From Helichrysum umbraculigerum (taxonomy: Eukaryota > Streptophyta > Magnoliopsida > Asterales > Asteraceae): a DNA stretch of 64,000 nt. The stretch is from NCBI GenBank assembly GCA_949592205.1, contig CATIUR010000001.1, forward strand, positions 41,867,001-41,931,000. Reading direction: 5' to 3'. Under the pieces are notes generated by a model. It was not told the DNA's origin. It did no database searches and saw only the letters and a program-made list of their open reading frames with translations. Positions 20,253 to 32,811 of the stretch are shown piece by piece (positions within the stretch are counted from its first letter, which is position 1; the number at the start of each line of letters is the position of its first letter). Made by a program: the position numbers and the translations under genes.

Positions 20253-23200
20253 TGATAAACGCCAAAATGTACTAGATTATAGTACTAATTACCCCTTCGT
20301 TCAATAGATTTCTTATGCATTTTATGTGAATAAGATACTTATTTCATTCATATTTGCATTTAGGAGTTTATTTGGAGTTTGGATCGAAAAGAAACGGAAA
20401 ACGAGCTTATTGTGAAGAAAAGTTGCTAAAACAATGGACAAGAGAAGATTGAATCGGAAAGAGAACGAGAGATGAGATGAAAATGGAAGAAAAGTGTGAA
20501 TGCTGAGTTTTCGGCTATGTGTTAGTAGTTTGGCCATAACTTCTTCATACGAACTCCGATTGAGGTGATTCAACTTGGAGAATTTAGCAAACAGAGAGGG
20601 CTACAACTTTTGTTTTGACCATTTCAACTGAAAATGCATCCATACGGAGGATGGATTCATCCATCCGACGGATGGATTGAAAATGGGCTGAAAGAGTACG
20701 CGTGCTGGATTTTTATGGGCTTTTACATCCATACGCCGGATGGAATAATCCATCCGCCATATGGATCACTTTTTCAGCTATTTAAGTCCGTTTTTAGGGT
20801 TTTCAAAGAAGAAGTTCACATATACCTAAACCTACGAACAACAGCCGACCAGAGGGGGTTTTTACCCCGTTTTGGGAGCGAATCGATGGCGGTTTGGAGG
20901 CGGAAAAGGCTAGGATCATCTCATTGATTTTATATCATCCGGTTCACGATTCGGTTTGCGTATCATCTTTCGATTTCAATTCTAACTTTGTCTATGTGTT
21001 CGTTTGGAATATTGAATCTGATTTCGTATGATTGAATCATGGATTAGAGTTATTGTTTATTGTTTAGATTAATAACTTTGGATTATGATTGTTTGAAGGT
21101 TTTAATTGTGTTTTAAATAAGTAATTTGATTGAAGATTGTTATGTTATCCGTGAATCCTTGTTTATTGGTGATTGTTAATTGCTACTTAACGTGGTCAAT
21201 AGTGTTGTCGAGATTGAGTTCCTTTGACATTGTTGATTATTGATGATTATAGACTTAGGTTTATAGTCATTGCTAAATATATTGAGTTTGATAGGTTAAG
21301 AGCATAGTAATTAATCAATCTAAAATGAGCAAGCTAATAAGAGATTATTAGTAGGTATTGTTGAGTCATACCGCGAGGAATAATCATAACAAGTCGTGAA
21401 CAATTAATGCACAATCTAGGGAAAAGCACGCAATAGAGCAACATTCTTGCGACATCGGATCGATGTTTAATGTGGGACCCTAGGTTGTAGATATTAGTTG
21501 GACCCGGAACGTTGGCTAATATATATTTAACTTGGATTCTTTGATTAGTATCTAAGTTGATATAAAAGAAATCACAATCAGACAATCAAAACACATGAAC
21601 TGGATAACATGAATCTGAGCGAAAGAATCTAAGCAATTACATGTCTATCTCCGATTGTTTATCTGTTCCTCTTATCTTGTTTTATGTTGTTTGGTTTGGT
21701 TATTTAGTTCATCTTGAATGTTCGCACGGAACTAAAACGTTGTAACACCCCCAAATTTCGGGTTGCGGAAGCGGTCGGGTCGGGTGTTACCAAATTAAAT
21801 ATCACAGCATAAGATGCATAATGAACGACTCTAAATAAGACGTTCGAAAATAATTATACATTTACCAAATAGAACGTTTACAACGTTGCGAGTTTTGCAA
21901 GTATGTTCCAAATACATAATTTGAAAATACAAAAGTAATGCAAAGTGGTCCCAATTGTTTGAAAATATGCGACTCGAGCTAGCAAAATCTTGTAGCAATC
22001 CTAATCCTGCTGGGCACCTGAGAACACATGCTAAAACAGGTCAGCTATAAAGCTGGTGAGTTCATAGGATTGTTAGTTGAAATCATGATGTAATAAAACC
22101 TGTATGTTTTGAAGAGTCGTTTCAAATTCAGTCATTTTGATAAGTATTATGTCGAAATTTATAACACCAATGTGTATACGTCAAATCGAGGTATCTCATA
22201 CCTAAGTGGTCGAGTCATGTACCTAAGTACATATACGTAAGTATGGCAATCAATGCCTTTATTTCCTAATAGGTAGTTGTGTCTACAAATGTAAGGCAGT
22301 ACATGCCTATGACTATTGATTTATTGTATGACCACGTCATATGGTAAAAAGTAATTGTAGCTCCGCAAAACTATGATTGAGCATATATGATGTGTTGCAT
22401 CCAGCAACAAGTGATTGTAGATCCGCAGATCTATGTTTGAACGTTTAGCATGTCCGTTTACCCGATTAGCATAAGCTAACCCGGACTTGAATTGAGCTAA
22501 CGGCCTCGAGAGGTACCCTCACCGACCCGTTAACTTATTGTGAATCCCGAGTATCACTCGCTGATCCATTGAATTTGTTGAAATTTTGCCCACTGCAATA
22601 CCGTGGTTTCGTTTTGTGCCCACTTTACCGTGGCATCGTTTGGTGCCCGCTGCAATACCGCAGCATCGTTTTAGGATCGCTCGCAAGCAATGTGTGATTG
22701 AGCCGGCAGTACAACGACATGCCCGACTAAGTTGTTTGAGAGCCAGCAGTACTTGACATGCCTGACTAAGTAGATCGTATAATTGTATGTATACTAATAT
22801 ACATATGTAAATTGTAGGTAGCACCGAGTGCTCGAGATGATGTATCAGTATATAGATATATATATGTATCTGTCGAAACAGCAAGCATATGTAACAATCA
22901 TGCCACGCATGAAAATAGTCGATTGTATCTAATTATGTATAGACAAATACTTAGATGTTAAATAGCACGTTGAACCTAGGTATGGATACTCATCACCTAG
23001 TTGAGTTGTATTAGTATAAGGAATCTATACTAACGTGTTGTATACTTCTAGCCTAAAGCCTAGCAAGTATATATATCGGAGTCTCGGGAAAATGTGCACT
23101 TAAGTCCAGTTCCCGTTCTAGTGAAAATGAAGGGTGTCGACAGTTTTAGTTCCTAGAGAATAACTAAACTTGTAACAGTATAAATGTTGTCCAGTGTAGG

Positions 23201-24993
23201 TAGAACTAACTAGTTCTAATGTATTCGATGATATTGTCCCGCGACAATATGGCCAAAGGATTGTGATAACTAAATCAAGTTAAGTATTGGTAATCGTTTC
23301 CCAACAACCCATCAGGGTACGATTGCAACCTATCTAGGTTAAGTGTTGATATTGTTCTAAAACAATATTACGGGTATAATTCCTAAGTATTACACAATTC
23401 GTATTACATACAGTAATATCAATAGTTGTGAATTATAAACGATTATTAATATAATTCGAAAACAGTAATTAAGCATGTGTTTCACCCTGAAAACAATAAA
23501 ACGATTGAAAGAGTGGGGCTATGAAACTCACCTGAGAAGCTAGCGTCCTAGCGTAACGTGTCGTGCCAAGTATAATCTCCTAGTGTCCTAAACACGAGAG
23601 ATTTCGTATGTTTGTAAGTGCGGTTCGTTATTGATGATTCGTAATAATAATTCGTATTATTATTAGGTTTGAGTTTTCGTATACTTTATAAAGTATATTT
23701 GTTTTGGGTATAAGTCGTATCATATTTAAATTGTCATTTGAAAACGTTTCCCGACACTTAGAAAAATGTGGCTGTTTTCTGTTTTCTGCGACATAACATG
23801 CGACACAAAAATCGTTCATGCGACACAAGGGTTGTGTCGCATAGAGTGCGACACAAGAGCTCTGCGACACAGTGGTTGTGTCGCAAAAGCTTGCGATGCT
23901 AAATCAATAGCGACTTAAGAGTTGTGTCGTATGGGAATACGACCAAGGTGCGACATAAGGGTACAACACAAGCTTTGTGTCGCATGGGTAGTTTATGCGA
24001 CATAATATGCGACACAAGCGTTGTGTCGCAAAGATGAGCACCAGCCCAGAAACCCGCGGCTGTTGCGTTTTTCCGGCCAAAATCGCAAATCAAACGCATT
24101 TTTGAGCTGTAAAATCATGTTTTCCTTGTTGTTTAGGTTATAACTAAGTTGTGTAAACATTACTACACCAAAACATTACACCAAAATGATTAAATCTAAA
24201 AATTTAGGAATTTCTTACAAATGCGAATCGAGGCCAAACGAGGAAGAAAACGAAGGTGTTGCCTTTGTTAATGTTGTTCCTCACTTGATGGTAATTCCGA
24301 AAATGTTGGTGATGGTGGTGGCGGTGGTCGGCCGGCGGTGGTGGTGGTGGTGGTTGGTGGTTATGTTTTAGAGAGGAAATGGGATGAAGGAGATGATAGA
24401 AATGAGATGAAATGGGGAGGGGATTTGGGTTTTGTCAAACTCAGATCCCCACTGCGTGGTCTGTGGTCTCCAATCTACAGTACAAAATATCCGTGTTTAA
24501 TTTGTCCTATGTAATTTAAAATAATATTTTACATTCTAAAATTTATTTATACTATCTTGAAATGTTTATTAGTGAAAGTATTTTATAAAATACTATTTTG
24601 AAATAATTAAGATGCGTTTTGAATTAAAACGACTTACGTTTTCGAATGCTTGATATTTTAAATCTATGATTTTGTTCACATCAAATTGGTAAATATTTTT
24701 AGTAAAAATGTTCCACTTGAACCTTAAAATGTAATTATATAGAGTTTAAAGTTGACGCGAAAATTTGACTTTTTGATGAGGTGTTACAAACGTACCCCCT
24801 ATTTTACTGCTTTCTGAATAATTCCAATTTAATTGAATGACATTGTTCATGTGTTCTTGTGTTCGTGTGATCGACCTGGACTTACCATAGCTATACTATT
24901 CCGATCGGGTATTCTTGCCTGGTTGTGTGATAGTATTGATAGGTATATCCTTTACTTTATAAATAATAAAATTAGACGCTTTCACAAGAATCA
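20253..24993 (+). repeat. Athila-related LTR B, interrupted by a solo LTR
   Basis: It starts TGATAAACGCC and ends AAGAATCA. Excluding the insertion at 21741-24788 and one TSD copy it is about 1.69 kb. It has two palindromic CCATCC-type units (20637-20678). Confidence 0.9.
21741..24788 (-). mobile_element. Solo gypsy LTR, 3048 bp, TSD AACGT
   Basis: It starts TGTAACACCCCC and ends GGTGTTACA. AACGT directly flanks both ends (21736-21740 and 24789-24793), and the host LTR continues without loss, so this is a solo LTR left by LTR-LTR recombination. By its terminal sequence it is in the same orientation as 14067-16501 and shares that LTR's word cluster (GCGACACAA/TTGTGTCGC, 23787-24030), including local order. 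A (GGT)n-rich stretch at about 24308-24360 lies in what should be the transcribed leader part. No internal genes. Confidence 0.92.
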
Positions 24994-26815
24994 AGTTTTT
25001 GGCGAAGCTGCCGGGGAACAGTTAACCGGTTGGACTATTGTTCTGCCGGGGAACACTTAACAGGTTGGACTTTTGTTCTGCCGGGGAACGGTTGCTTATT
25101 CGATTAAGTTGGGAAATATATATAAAAAAATATTTAAAAAATCTTTTTAATCACACACAATTTTATAGGCTCGATTTGCTAAACAAATATTTCTGTCTTG
25201 TCTAGAAGTTGTGATGATTAATGATGTAATTTGGTTGTAAATAATTGTTTACTTGTTAATAATATGTATCTGCATATTATATTAGTTTAGTTTTTCATGG
25301 AGCTAAATTTTTGAATTTTTTTGCACAGATATTCAACCGGCGGTTGTGCGCACCAGCCGGCGGTTTGAAAGTCATTTTTGCGAAAGAAAATTTTTTTTTC
25401 TGCTCTGTTTGTATATAGTATGGTTTGTTAATATTTAGTTTTAACTTTTAGTTATTTTATATTTTGTTTTATTTTTCTACTTTTTGTTTTCTTGTTTTTG
25501 TTTTGCAGTTTCGAACTTTGTGGGTGTGTTTCCTGGAAACCCTCACGAGACTATAACTCGTCAACTCGGGATACCGAGGGGTTTAAAGGATTGTTGCATA
25601 CGCTAAATGCAACCGTGATGCCTACGGAAGTGAGCTGTTGTATATATTCAGAATCAGATCATGAAAGCATTTTTCTTCAAAATCAGGGGAGTTTTCTGTT
25701 CATTTCTTCTCTATTCCCTATTTTACGATACCTTGTTTTGCAATGAGGACATTGCTTTACTTTAAGTGGGGGATGGGGGAAAAGAAGTGTGATTGTCCTG
25801 AATTATAAATCGATAAATATTGGTAGAACATAGCTAGAAGGCATTCTATGTTAGTCATTTTTCAACCCAAATTTTTCTTTTAAAAATGTATTCTCTTTAA
25901 GTTTAGAAAATCTTGTAACAAATCTGGGAAATTCAAAGGATAATTTGAACTTAAATTTTAAAATATTAGATAGTTCATCATGTGATGTATCGATAGGCAA
26001 TTTATGTATAAGTTGTTGAGCTATTATATAAAATTAATGTAAGAAGTATGCGATATTCCGAGAAGAACTTTAGCAATTTATGACTTAGTCTTAATTCTTA
26101 TATATGATAGCGTGCGATATGCCATGATTTTGGAATTTAATTAATATCATTTGGGGATATACTGGGTGTTGTTTCCTCTGTTGTACATATGTACAGACCT
26201 GGTCTCCGTCAGTATATTTAATGAAAAAGAGCAAAATGAGTTCAAAAGAACTTTTGATTTTAAAATGTAGTCAAATTATGTTGCTTTGTTGTACTGAGGT
26301 ACAGACCTGCCACCAATGGTTTGACTAAAAAGTTATTATACTAAACCAAAGTCAAGTTATGTCGCTCTATTGTGTTGAGGCACAGACCTGTCACCAATGT
26401 CTTGACTTGAAAATTGATTATTTTAATTGGATATCCATAATATGTGTTATATTAGCACGTTATATTTATGAGGGTATTTTGCTATTGGGAATCAAGGGTA
26501 AAGCCTGCGATAATAATAATAATATAAGCTCAATTTCTGAAATATAGATTGTTTAGGTGGACAACAATATCGATAATCCTTGTGAGTTATCTTTTATGCC
26601 TAATAATAATGAATGAGAAAATTGGGGTTCCTAGAAGAGTTTCTTGATAGTTAAAATTTAAAGTTGAAGTATTTTAAAGTTAAAATTTTGAGTTGTGAAA
26701 TACTAGTTAGTATGTAAGTCCCAACGCGCCCTTGTTTGCCTACTATATTTTGTCGTTTATAAGTTTTAAATCGATAGTCTATTTGAGGGCAAGTAGAATT
26801 CAAGTGGGGGATGTT
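24994..26815 (+). other. Internal region 2 of the Athila-related array, non-coding
   Basis: Nearly identical to internal 1, including the altered PBS TGGCGAAGCTGCCGGGG (25000-25016). The internal PPT-like tract is at about 25765-25784 and the terminal PPT at 26802-26813. The shared PBS change suggests units 1 and 2 descend from one duplicated unit. Confidence 0.8.
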
Positions 26816-28480
26816 TGATAAACGCCAAAATGTACTAGATTATAGTACTAATTACCCCTTCGTTCAATAGATTTCTTATGCATTTTATGTGAATAAGATA
26901 CTTATTTCATTCATATTTGCATTTAGGAGTTTATTTGGAGTTTGGATCGAAAAGAAACGGAAAACGAGCTTATTGTGAAGAAAAGTTGCTAAAACAATGG
27001 ACAAGAGAAGATTAAATCGGAAAGAGAATGAGAGATGAGATGAAAATGGAAGAAAAGTGTGAATGCTGAGTTTTCGGCTATGCGTTAGTAGTTTGGCCAT
27101 AACTTCTTCATACGAACTCCGATTGAGGTGATTCAACTTGGAGAATTTAGCAAACAGAGAGAGCTACAACTTTTGTTTGACCATTTCAACTGAAAATGCA
27201 TCCATCCGGCGGATGGATTGAAAATGGGCTGAAAGAGTACGCGTGCTGGATTTTTATGGGCTTTTACATCCATACGCGGGATGGAATAATCCATCCGCCA
27301 TATGGATCACTTTTTCGGCTATTTAAGTCCGTTTTTAGGGTTTTCAAAGAAGAATTTCACATATACCTAAACCTACGAACAACAGCCGACCAGAGGGGGT
27401 TTTTACCCCATTTTGGGAGCGAATCGTTGGCGGTTTGGAGGCGGAAAAGGCTAGGATCATCTCATTGATTTTATATCATTCGGTTCACGATTCGGTTTGC
27501 GTATCATCTTTCGATTTCAATTCGAACATTGTCTATGTGTTCGTTTGGAATATTGAATCTGATTTCGTATGATTGAATCATGGATTAGAGTTATTGTTTA
27601 TTGTTTAGATTAATAACTTTGGATTATGATTGTTTGAAGGTTTTAATTGTGTTTTAAATAAGTAATTTGATTGAAGATTGTTATGTTATCCGTGAATCCT
27701 TGTTTATTGGTGATTGTTAATTGCTACTTAACGTGGTCAATAGTGTTGTCGAGATTGAGTTCCTTTGACATTGTTGATTATTGATGATTATAGACTTAGG
27801 TTTATAGTCATTGCTAAATATATTGAGTTTGATAGGTTAAGAGCATAGTAATTAATCAATCTAAAATGAGCAAGCTAATAATAGATTATTAGTAGGTATT
27901 GTTGAGTCATACCGCGAGGAATAATCATAACAAGTCGTGAACACTTAATGCACAATCTAGGGAAAAGCACGCAATACAGCAACATTCTTGCGACATCGGA
28001 TCGATGTTTAATGTGGGACCCTAGGTTGTAGATATTAGTTGGACCTGGAACGTTGGCTAATATATATTTAACTTGGATTCTTTGATTAGTATCTAAGTTG
28101 ATATAAAAGAAATCACAATCAGACAATCAAAACACATGAACTGGATAACATGAATTTGAGCGAAAGAATTTAAGCAATTACATGTCTATCTCCGATTGTT
28201 TATCTGTTCCTCTTATCTTGTTTTATGTTGTTTGGTTTGGTTATTTAGTTCATCTTGAACGTTCGCACGGAACTAAAATGTACCCCCTATTTTACTGCTT
28301 TCTGAATAATTCCAATTTAATTGAATGACATTGTTCCTGTGTTCTTGTGTTCGTGTGATCGACCTGGACTTACCATAGCTATACTATTCCGATCGGGTAT
28401 TCTTGCCTGGTTGTGTGATAGATTGATAGGTATATCCTGTACTTTATAAATAATAAAACTAGACGCTTTCACACGCATCA
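26816..28480 (+). repeat. Athila-related LTR C (1665 bp)
   Basis: TGATAAACGCC...ACACGCATCA. It has a single CCATCCGGCGGATGG unit (27199-27219), the fewest of the four LTRs. Confidence 0.9.
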
Positions 28481-30302
28481 AGTTTTTGGCGCCGCTGCTG
28501 GGGAACACTTAACCGGTTGGACTATTGTTCTGCCGGGGAACACTTAACCGGTTGGACTTTTGTTCTGCCGGGGAACGGTTGCTTATTCGATTAAGTTGGG
28601 AAATATATATAAAAAATATAAAAAAAATCTTTTTAATCACGCACAATTTTATAGGCTCGATTTGCTAAACAAATATTTTTGTATTGTCTAGAAGTTGTGA
28701 TGATTAATGATGTAATTTGGTTGTAAATAAGTGTTTACTTGTTAATAATATGTTTCTGCATATTATATTAGTTTAGTTTTTCATGGAGCTAAATTTTTGA
28801 ATTTTGTTTGCACAGATATTCAACCGGTGGTTGTGCGCACCAGCCGGCGGTTTGAAAGTCATTTTTGCGAAAGAACATTTTGTTTTCTGCTCTGTTTGTA
28901 TATAGTATGGTTTGTTAATATGTAGTTTTAACTTTTAGTTATTTTATATTTTGTTTTCTTTTTCTACTTTTTGTTTACTTGTTTTTGTTTTGCAGTTTCG
29001 AACTTTGTGGGTGTGTTTCCTGGAAACCCTCACGAGACTATAACTCGTCCACTCGGGATACCGAGGGGTTTAAAGGCTTGTTGCATACGCTAAATGCAAC
29101 CGTGATGCCTACGGAAGTGAGCTGTTGTATATTTTCAGAATCAGATCATGAAAGCATTTTTCTTCAAAAATCAGGGGAGTTTTCTGTTCATTTCTTCTCT
29201 ATTCCCTATTTTACGATACCTTGTTTTGCAATGAGGACATTGCTTTACTTTAAGTGCGGGATGGGGGAAAAGAAGTGTGATTTTCCTGAATTATAAATCG
29301 ATAAATATTGGTAGAACATAGCTAGAAGGCATTCTATGTTAGTCATTTTTCAACCCAAATTTTTCTTTTAAAAATGTATTCTCTTTAAGTTTAAAAAATC
29401 TTGTAACAAATCTGGGAAATTCAAAGGATAATTTGAATTTAATTTTAAAATATTAGATAGTTCATCATGTGATGTATCGATAGGCAATTTATGTATAAGT
29501 TGTTAAGCTATTATATAAAATTAATGTAAGAAGTATGCGATATTCCGAGAAGAACTTTAGCAATTTATGACTTAGTCTTTATTCTTATATATGATAGCGT
29601 GCGATATGCCATGATTTTGGAATTTAATTAATATCATTTGGGGATATACTGGGTGTTGTTTCCTCTGTTGTACGTAAGTACAGACCTGGTCTCCGCCAGT
29701 ATATTTAATGAAAAAGAGCAAAAAGAGTTCAAAAGAACTTTTGATTTTAAAATGTAGTCAAATTATGTGGCTTTGTTGTACTGAGGTACAGACCTGCCAC
29801 CAATGGTTTGACTAAAAAGTTATTATGCTAAACCAAAGTCAAGTTATGTCGCTCTGTTGTGTTGAGGCACAGACCTGTCACCAATGTCTTGACTTGAAAA
29901 ATGATTATTTTAATTGGATATCCATAATATGTGTTATATTAGCACGTTATATGTATGAGGGTATTTTGATATTGGGAATCAAGGGTAAAGCCTACGATAA
30001 TAATAATAATATAAGCTCAATTTCTGAAATATAGATTGTTTAGGTGGACAACAATATCGATAATCCTTGTGAGTTATCTTTTATGCCTAATAATAATGAA
30101 TGAGAAAATTGGGTTTCCTAGAAGAGTTTTTTGATAGTTAAAATTTAAAGTTCAAGTATTTTTAAGTTAAAAATTTGAGTTGCGAAATACTAGTTAGTAT
30201 GTAAGTCCCAACGCGCCCTTGTTTGCCTACTAGATTTTGTCGTTTATAAGTTTTAAATCGATAGTCTACTTGAGGGCAAGTAGAATTCAAGTGGGGGATG
30301 TT
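28481..30302 (+). other. Internal region 3 of the Athila-related array, non-coding
   Basis: The PBS is TGGCGCCGCTGCTGGGG (28487-28503), closer to the tRNA-Asp complement than internals 1 and 2. The internal PPT-like tract is mutated (AAGTGCGGGATGGGGG, about 29251). The terminal PPT is 30289-30300. No coding sequence. Confidence 0.8.
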
Positions 30303-32006
30303 TGATAAATGCCAAAATGTACTAGATTATAGTACTAATTACCCCTTCGTTCAATAGATTTCTTATGCATTTTATGTGAATAAGATACTTATTTCATTCA
30401 TATTTGCATTTAGGAGTTTATTTGGAGCTTGGATCGAAAAGAAACGGAAAACGAGCTTATTGTGAAGAAAAGTTGCCAAAACAATGGACAAGAGAAAATT
30501 GAATCGGAAAGAGAATGAGAGATGAGATGAAAATGGAAGAAAAGTGTGAATGCTGAGTTTTCGGCTATGCGTTAGTAGTTTGGCTATAACTTCTTCATAC
30601 GAACTCTGATTGAGGTGATTCAATTTGGAGAATTTAGCAAACAGAGAGAGCTACAGCTTTTGTTTTGACCATTTCAACTGAAAATGCATCCATACGGCGG
30701 ATGGATTCATCCATACGGCGGATGGATTCATCCATCCGGCGGATGGATTGAAAATGGGCTGAAAGAGTACACGGGCTGGATTTTTATGGGCTTTTACATC
30801 CATACGCCGGATGGAATAATCCATCCGCCGTATGGATCACCTTTTCAGCTATTTAAGTCCGTTTTTAGGGTTTTCAAAGAAGAACTTCACATATACCTAA
30901 ACCTACGAACAACAGCCGACCAGAGGGGGTTTTTACCTCATTTTGGGAGCGAATCGATGGTGGTTTGGAGGCGGAAAAGGCTACGATCATCTCATTGATT
31001 TTATATCATTCGGTTCACGATTCGGTTTGCGTATCATCTTTCGATTTCAATTCGAACATTGTCTATGTGTTTCATCTGGAATATTGAATCTGATTTCGTA
31101 TGATTGAATCATGGATTAGAGTTATTGTTTATTGTTTAGATTAATAACTTTGGATTATGATTGTTTGAAGGTTTTAATTGTGTTTTAAATAAGTAATTTG
31201 ATTGAAGATTGTTATGTTATCCGTGAATCCTTGTTTATTGGTGATTGTTAATTGCTACTTAACGTGGTCAATAGTGTTGTCGAGATTGAGTTCCTTTGAC
31301 ATTGTTGATTATTGATGATTATAGACTTAGGTTTATAGTCATTGCTAAATATATTGAGTTTGATAGGTTAAGAGCATAGTAATTAATCAATCTAAAATGA
31401 GCAAGCTAATAAGAGATTATTAGTAGGTTGAGTCATACCGCGAGGAATAATCATAACAAGTCGTGAACAATTAATGCACAATCTAGGGAAAAGCACGCAA
31501 TCTAGCAACATTCTTGCGACATCGGATCGATGTTTAATGTGGGACCCTAGGTTGTAGATATTAGTTGGACCCGGAACGTTGGCTAATATATATTTAACTT
31601 GGATTCTTTGATTAGTATCTAAGTTGATATAAAAGAAATCACAATCAGACAATCAAAACACATGAACTGGATAACATGAATCTGAGCGAAAGAATTTAAG
31701 CAATTACATGTCTATCTCCGATTGTTTATATGTCCTCTTATCTAGTTTTATGTTGTTTGGTTTGGTTATTTAGTTCATCTTGAACGTTCGCACAGAACTA
31801 AAACGTACCCCCTAATTTACTGCTTTCTGAATAATTCCAATTTAATTGAATGACATTGTTCATGTGTTCTTGTGTTCCTGTGATCAACCTGGACTTACCA
31901 TAGCTATACTATTCTGATCGGGTATTCTTTCCTGGTTGTGTGATAGTATTGATAGGTATATCCTGTACTTTATAAATAATATAACTAGACGCTTTCACAC
32001 GCATCA
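30303..32006 (+). repeat. Athila-related LTR D (1704 bp), right end of the array
   Basis: TGATAAATGCC...ACACGCATCA, followed by the TSD GACAG (32007-32011). It has three CCATCC-type palindromic units (30687-30749). Confidence 0.9.
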
Positions 32007-32811
32007 GACAGCAAGGTCAAATTCACTGCGTACACTCACGTGGTGGAATACTCATGCCAGTTCTGTGGGCATTGAGGTAGCAAACCAACTCCCATGGGCT
32101 GATCTGAAGAAAATGCTGAAAGATCAATAATGTCCCAAGGAAGAACTGCATAGGTTGGAGGAAGAATTCTAGCAACTAACTGTGCAGGGAACCGATATCG
32201 CTGGATATACCACCAAATTCCAGCAACTTGCCCTCTTATGCCCAGTTCTGGTTGATCCGGAAGAAAAACGAATCAAGAAGTACATCTGCGGTCTCCCGAA
32301 AAATATCCAGGGGAACGTCGCCTCATCCAAACCGACAACCATCCAAAGTGCTATCCGTCTTGCACATGAACTCATGGTGATGATTGTCAGCCATGAGGCA
32401 TCCACCACACCTTCCAACAACAAGCGTAAATCTACTGAACACCACGACCAACCAAACAAGAAAACCAATGCCATCTAAGTTTACAACACCAACTCTGAAC
32501 CCAAATGTGGGTACACTGGAAGCAAACCCTATTGTTCCAAGTGTAACCGCCACCATGAAGGTCCTTGCAGTACCTACTGCAACAACTGCAAGAGGTACAG
32601 ACACCTCACCAAGGACTGTAGATCCACCACCACCACCAACAACAACAATTCCAACAACAACGCAAGGCCATCTAAAGCCTACTTCGAGTGTGAAAACACC
32701 GGGCACTTCAGGAATGAGTGCCCAAAACTGAAGAACAAGGGCAACAACAACAACAACGCAAGAGGTAGAGCCTTTGTACTCAACTCCGGGGATGCCCGTC
32801 AAGACTCGAAT
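32007..32811 (+). pseudogene. gag: Tekay-type gypsy gag, second piece with two zinc knuckles
   Basis: The frame resumes with LTWWNTHASSVGIEVANQLPWADLKKML and continues YTTKFQQLALLCPVLVDPEEKRIKKYICGLPKNIQGNV, the gag core. Two zinc-knuckle-like segments follow: CNNCKRYRHLTKDC (about 32580-32620) and a degenerate CENTGHFRNEC in which the first Cys is lost (about 32690-32725). In-frame stops occur near 32129 and 32172, and at 32476 (GCCATCTAA), and small deletions shift the frame. The sequence between 32620 and 32700 is an AAC/ACC-rich run encoding poly-Asn or poly-Thr. Non-functional. Confidence 0.8.

Larger units (their letters stand above)
16747..32006 (+). mobile_element. Non-autonomous Athila-related LTR element as a tandem array of four LTRs and three internal regions
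   Basis: The order is LTR A, internal 1, LTR B, internal 2, LTR C, internal 3, LTR D, all in plus orientation within one TSD pair (GACAG). LTRs start TGATAAAYGCCAAAATG and end GCATCA or a close variant. Each internal region is about 1.82 kb, starts with a tRNA-Asp-type PBS and ends with the PPT AAGTGGGGGATG. No gag or pol is present, so the enzymes must have come from elsewhere. Every internal boundary shares one LTR, the pattern given by unequal recombination rather than end-joining. LTR B is interrupted by a solo LTR. Confidence 0.9.

Noticed and set aside
16817..31652. Several 60-105 codon ORFs repeated in each array LTR and internal region
   Set aside because: They recur because the DNA is duplicated. 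They lie in LTRs on both strands, show no domain, and vary in length with indels.
32169..32802. Long antisense ORFs rich in Val and Gly opposite the gypsy gag
   Set aside because: They are shadows of the AAC/ACC-rich gag coding sequence on the plus strand.
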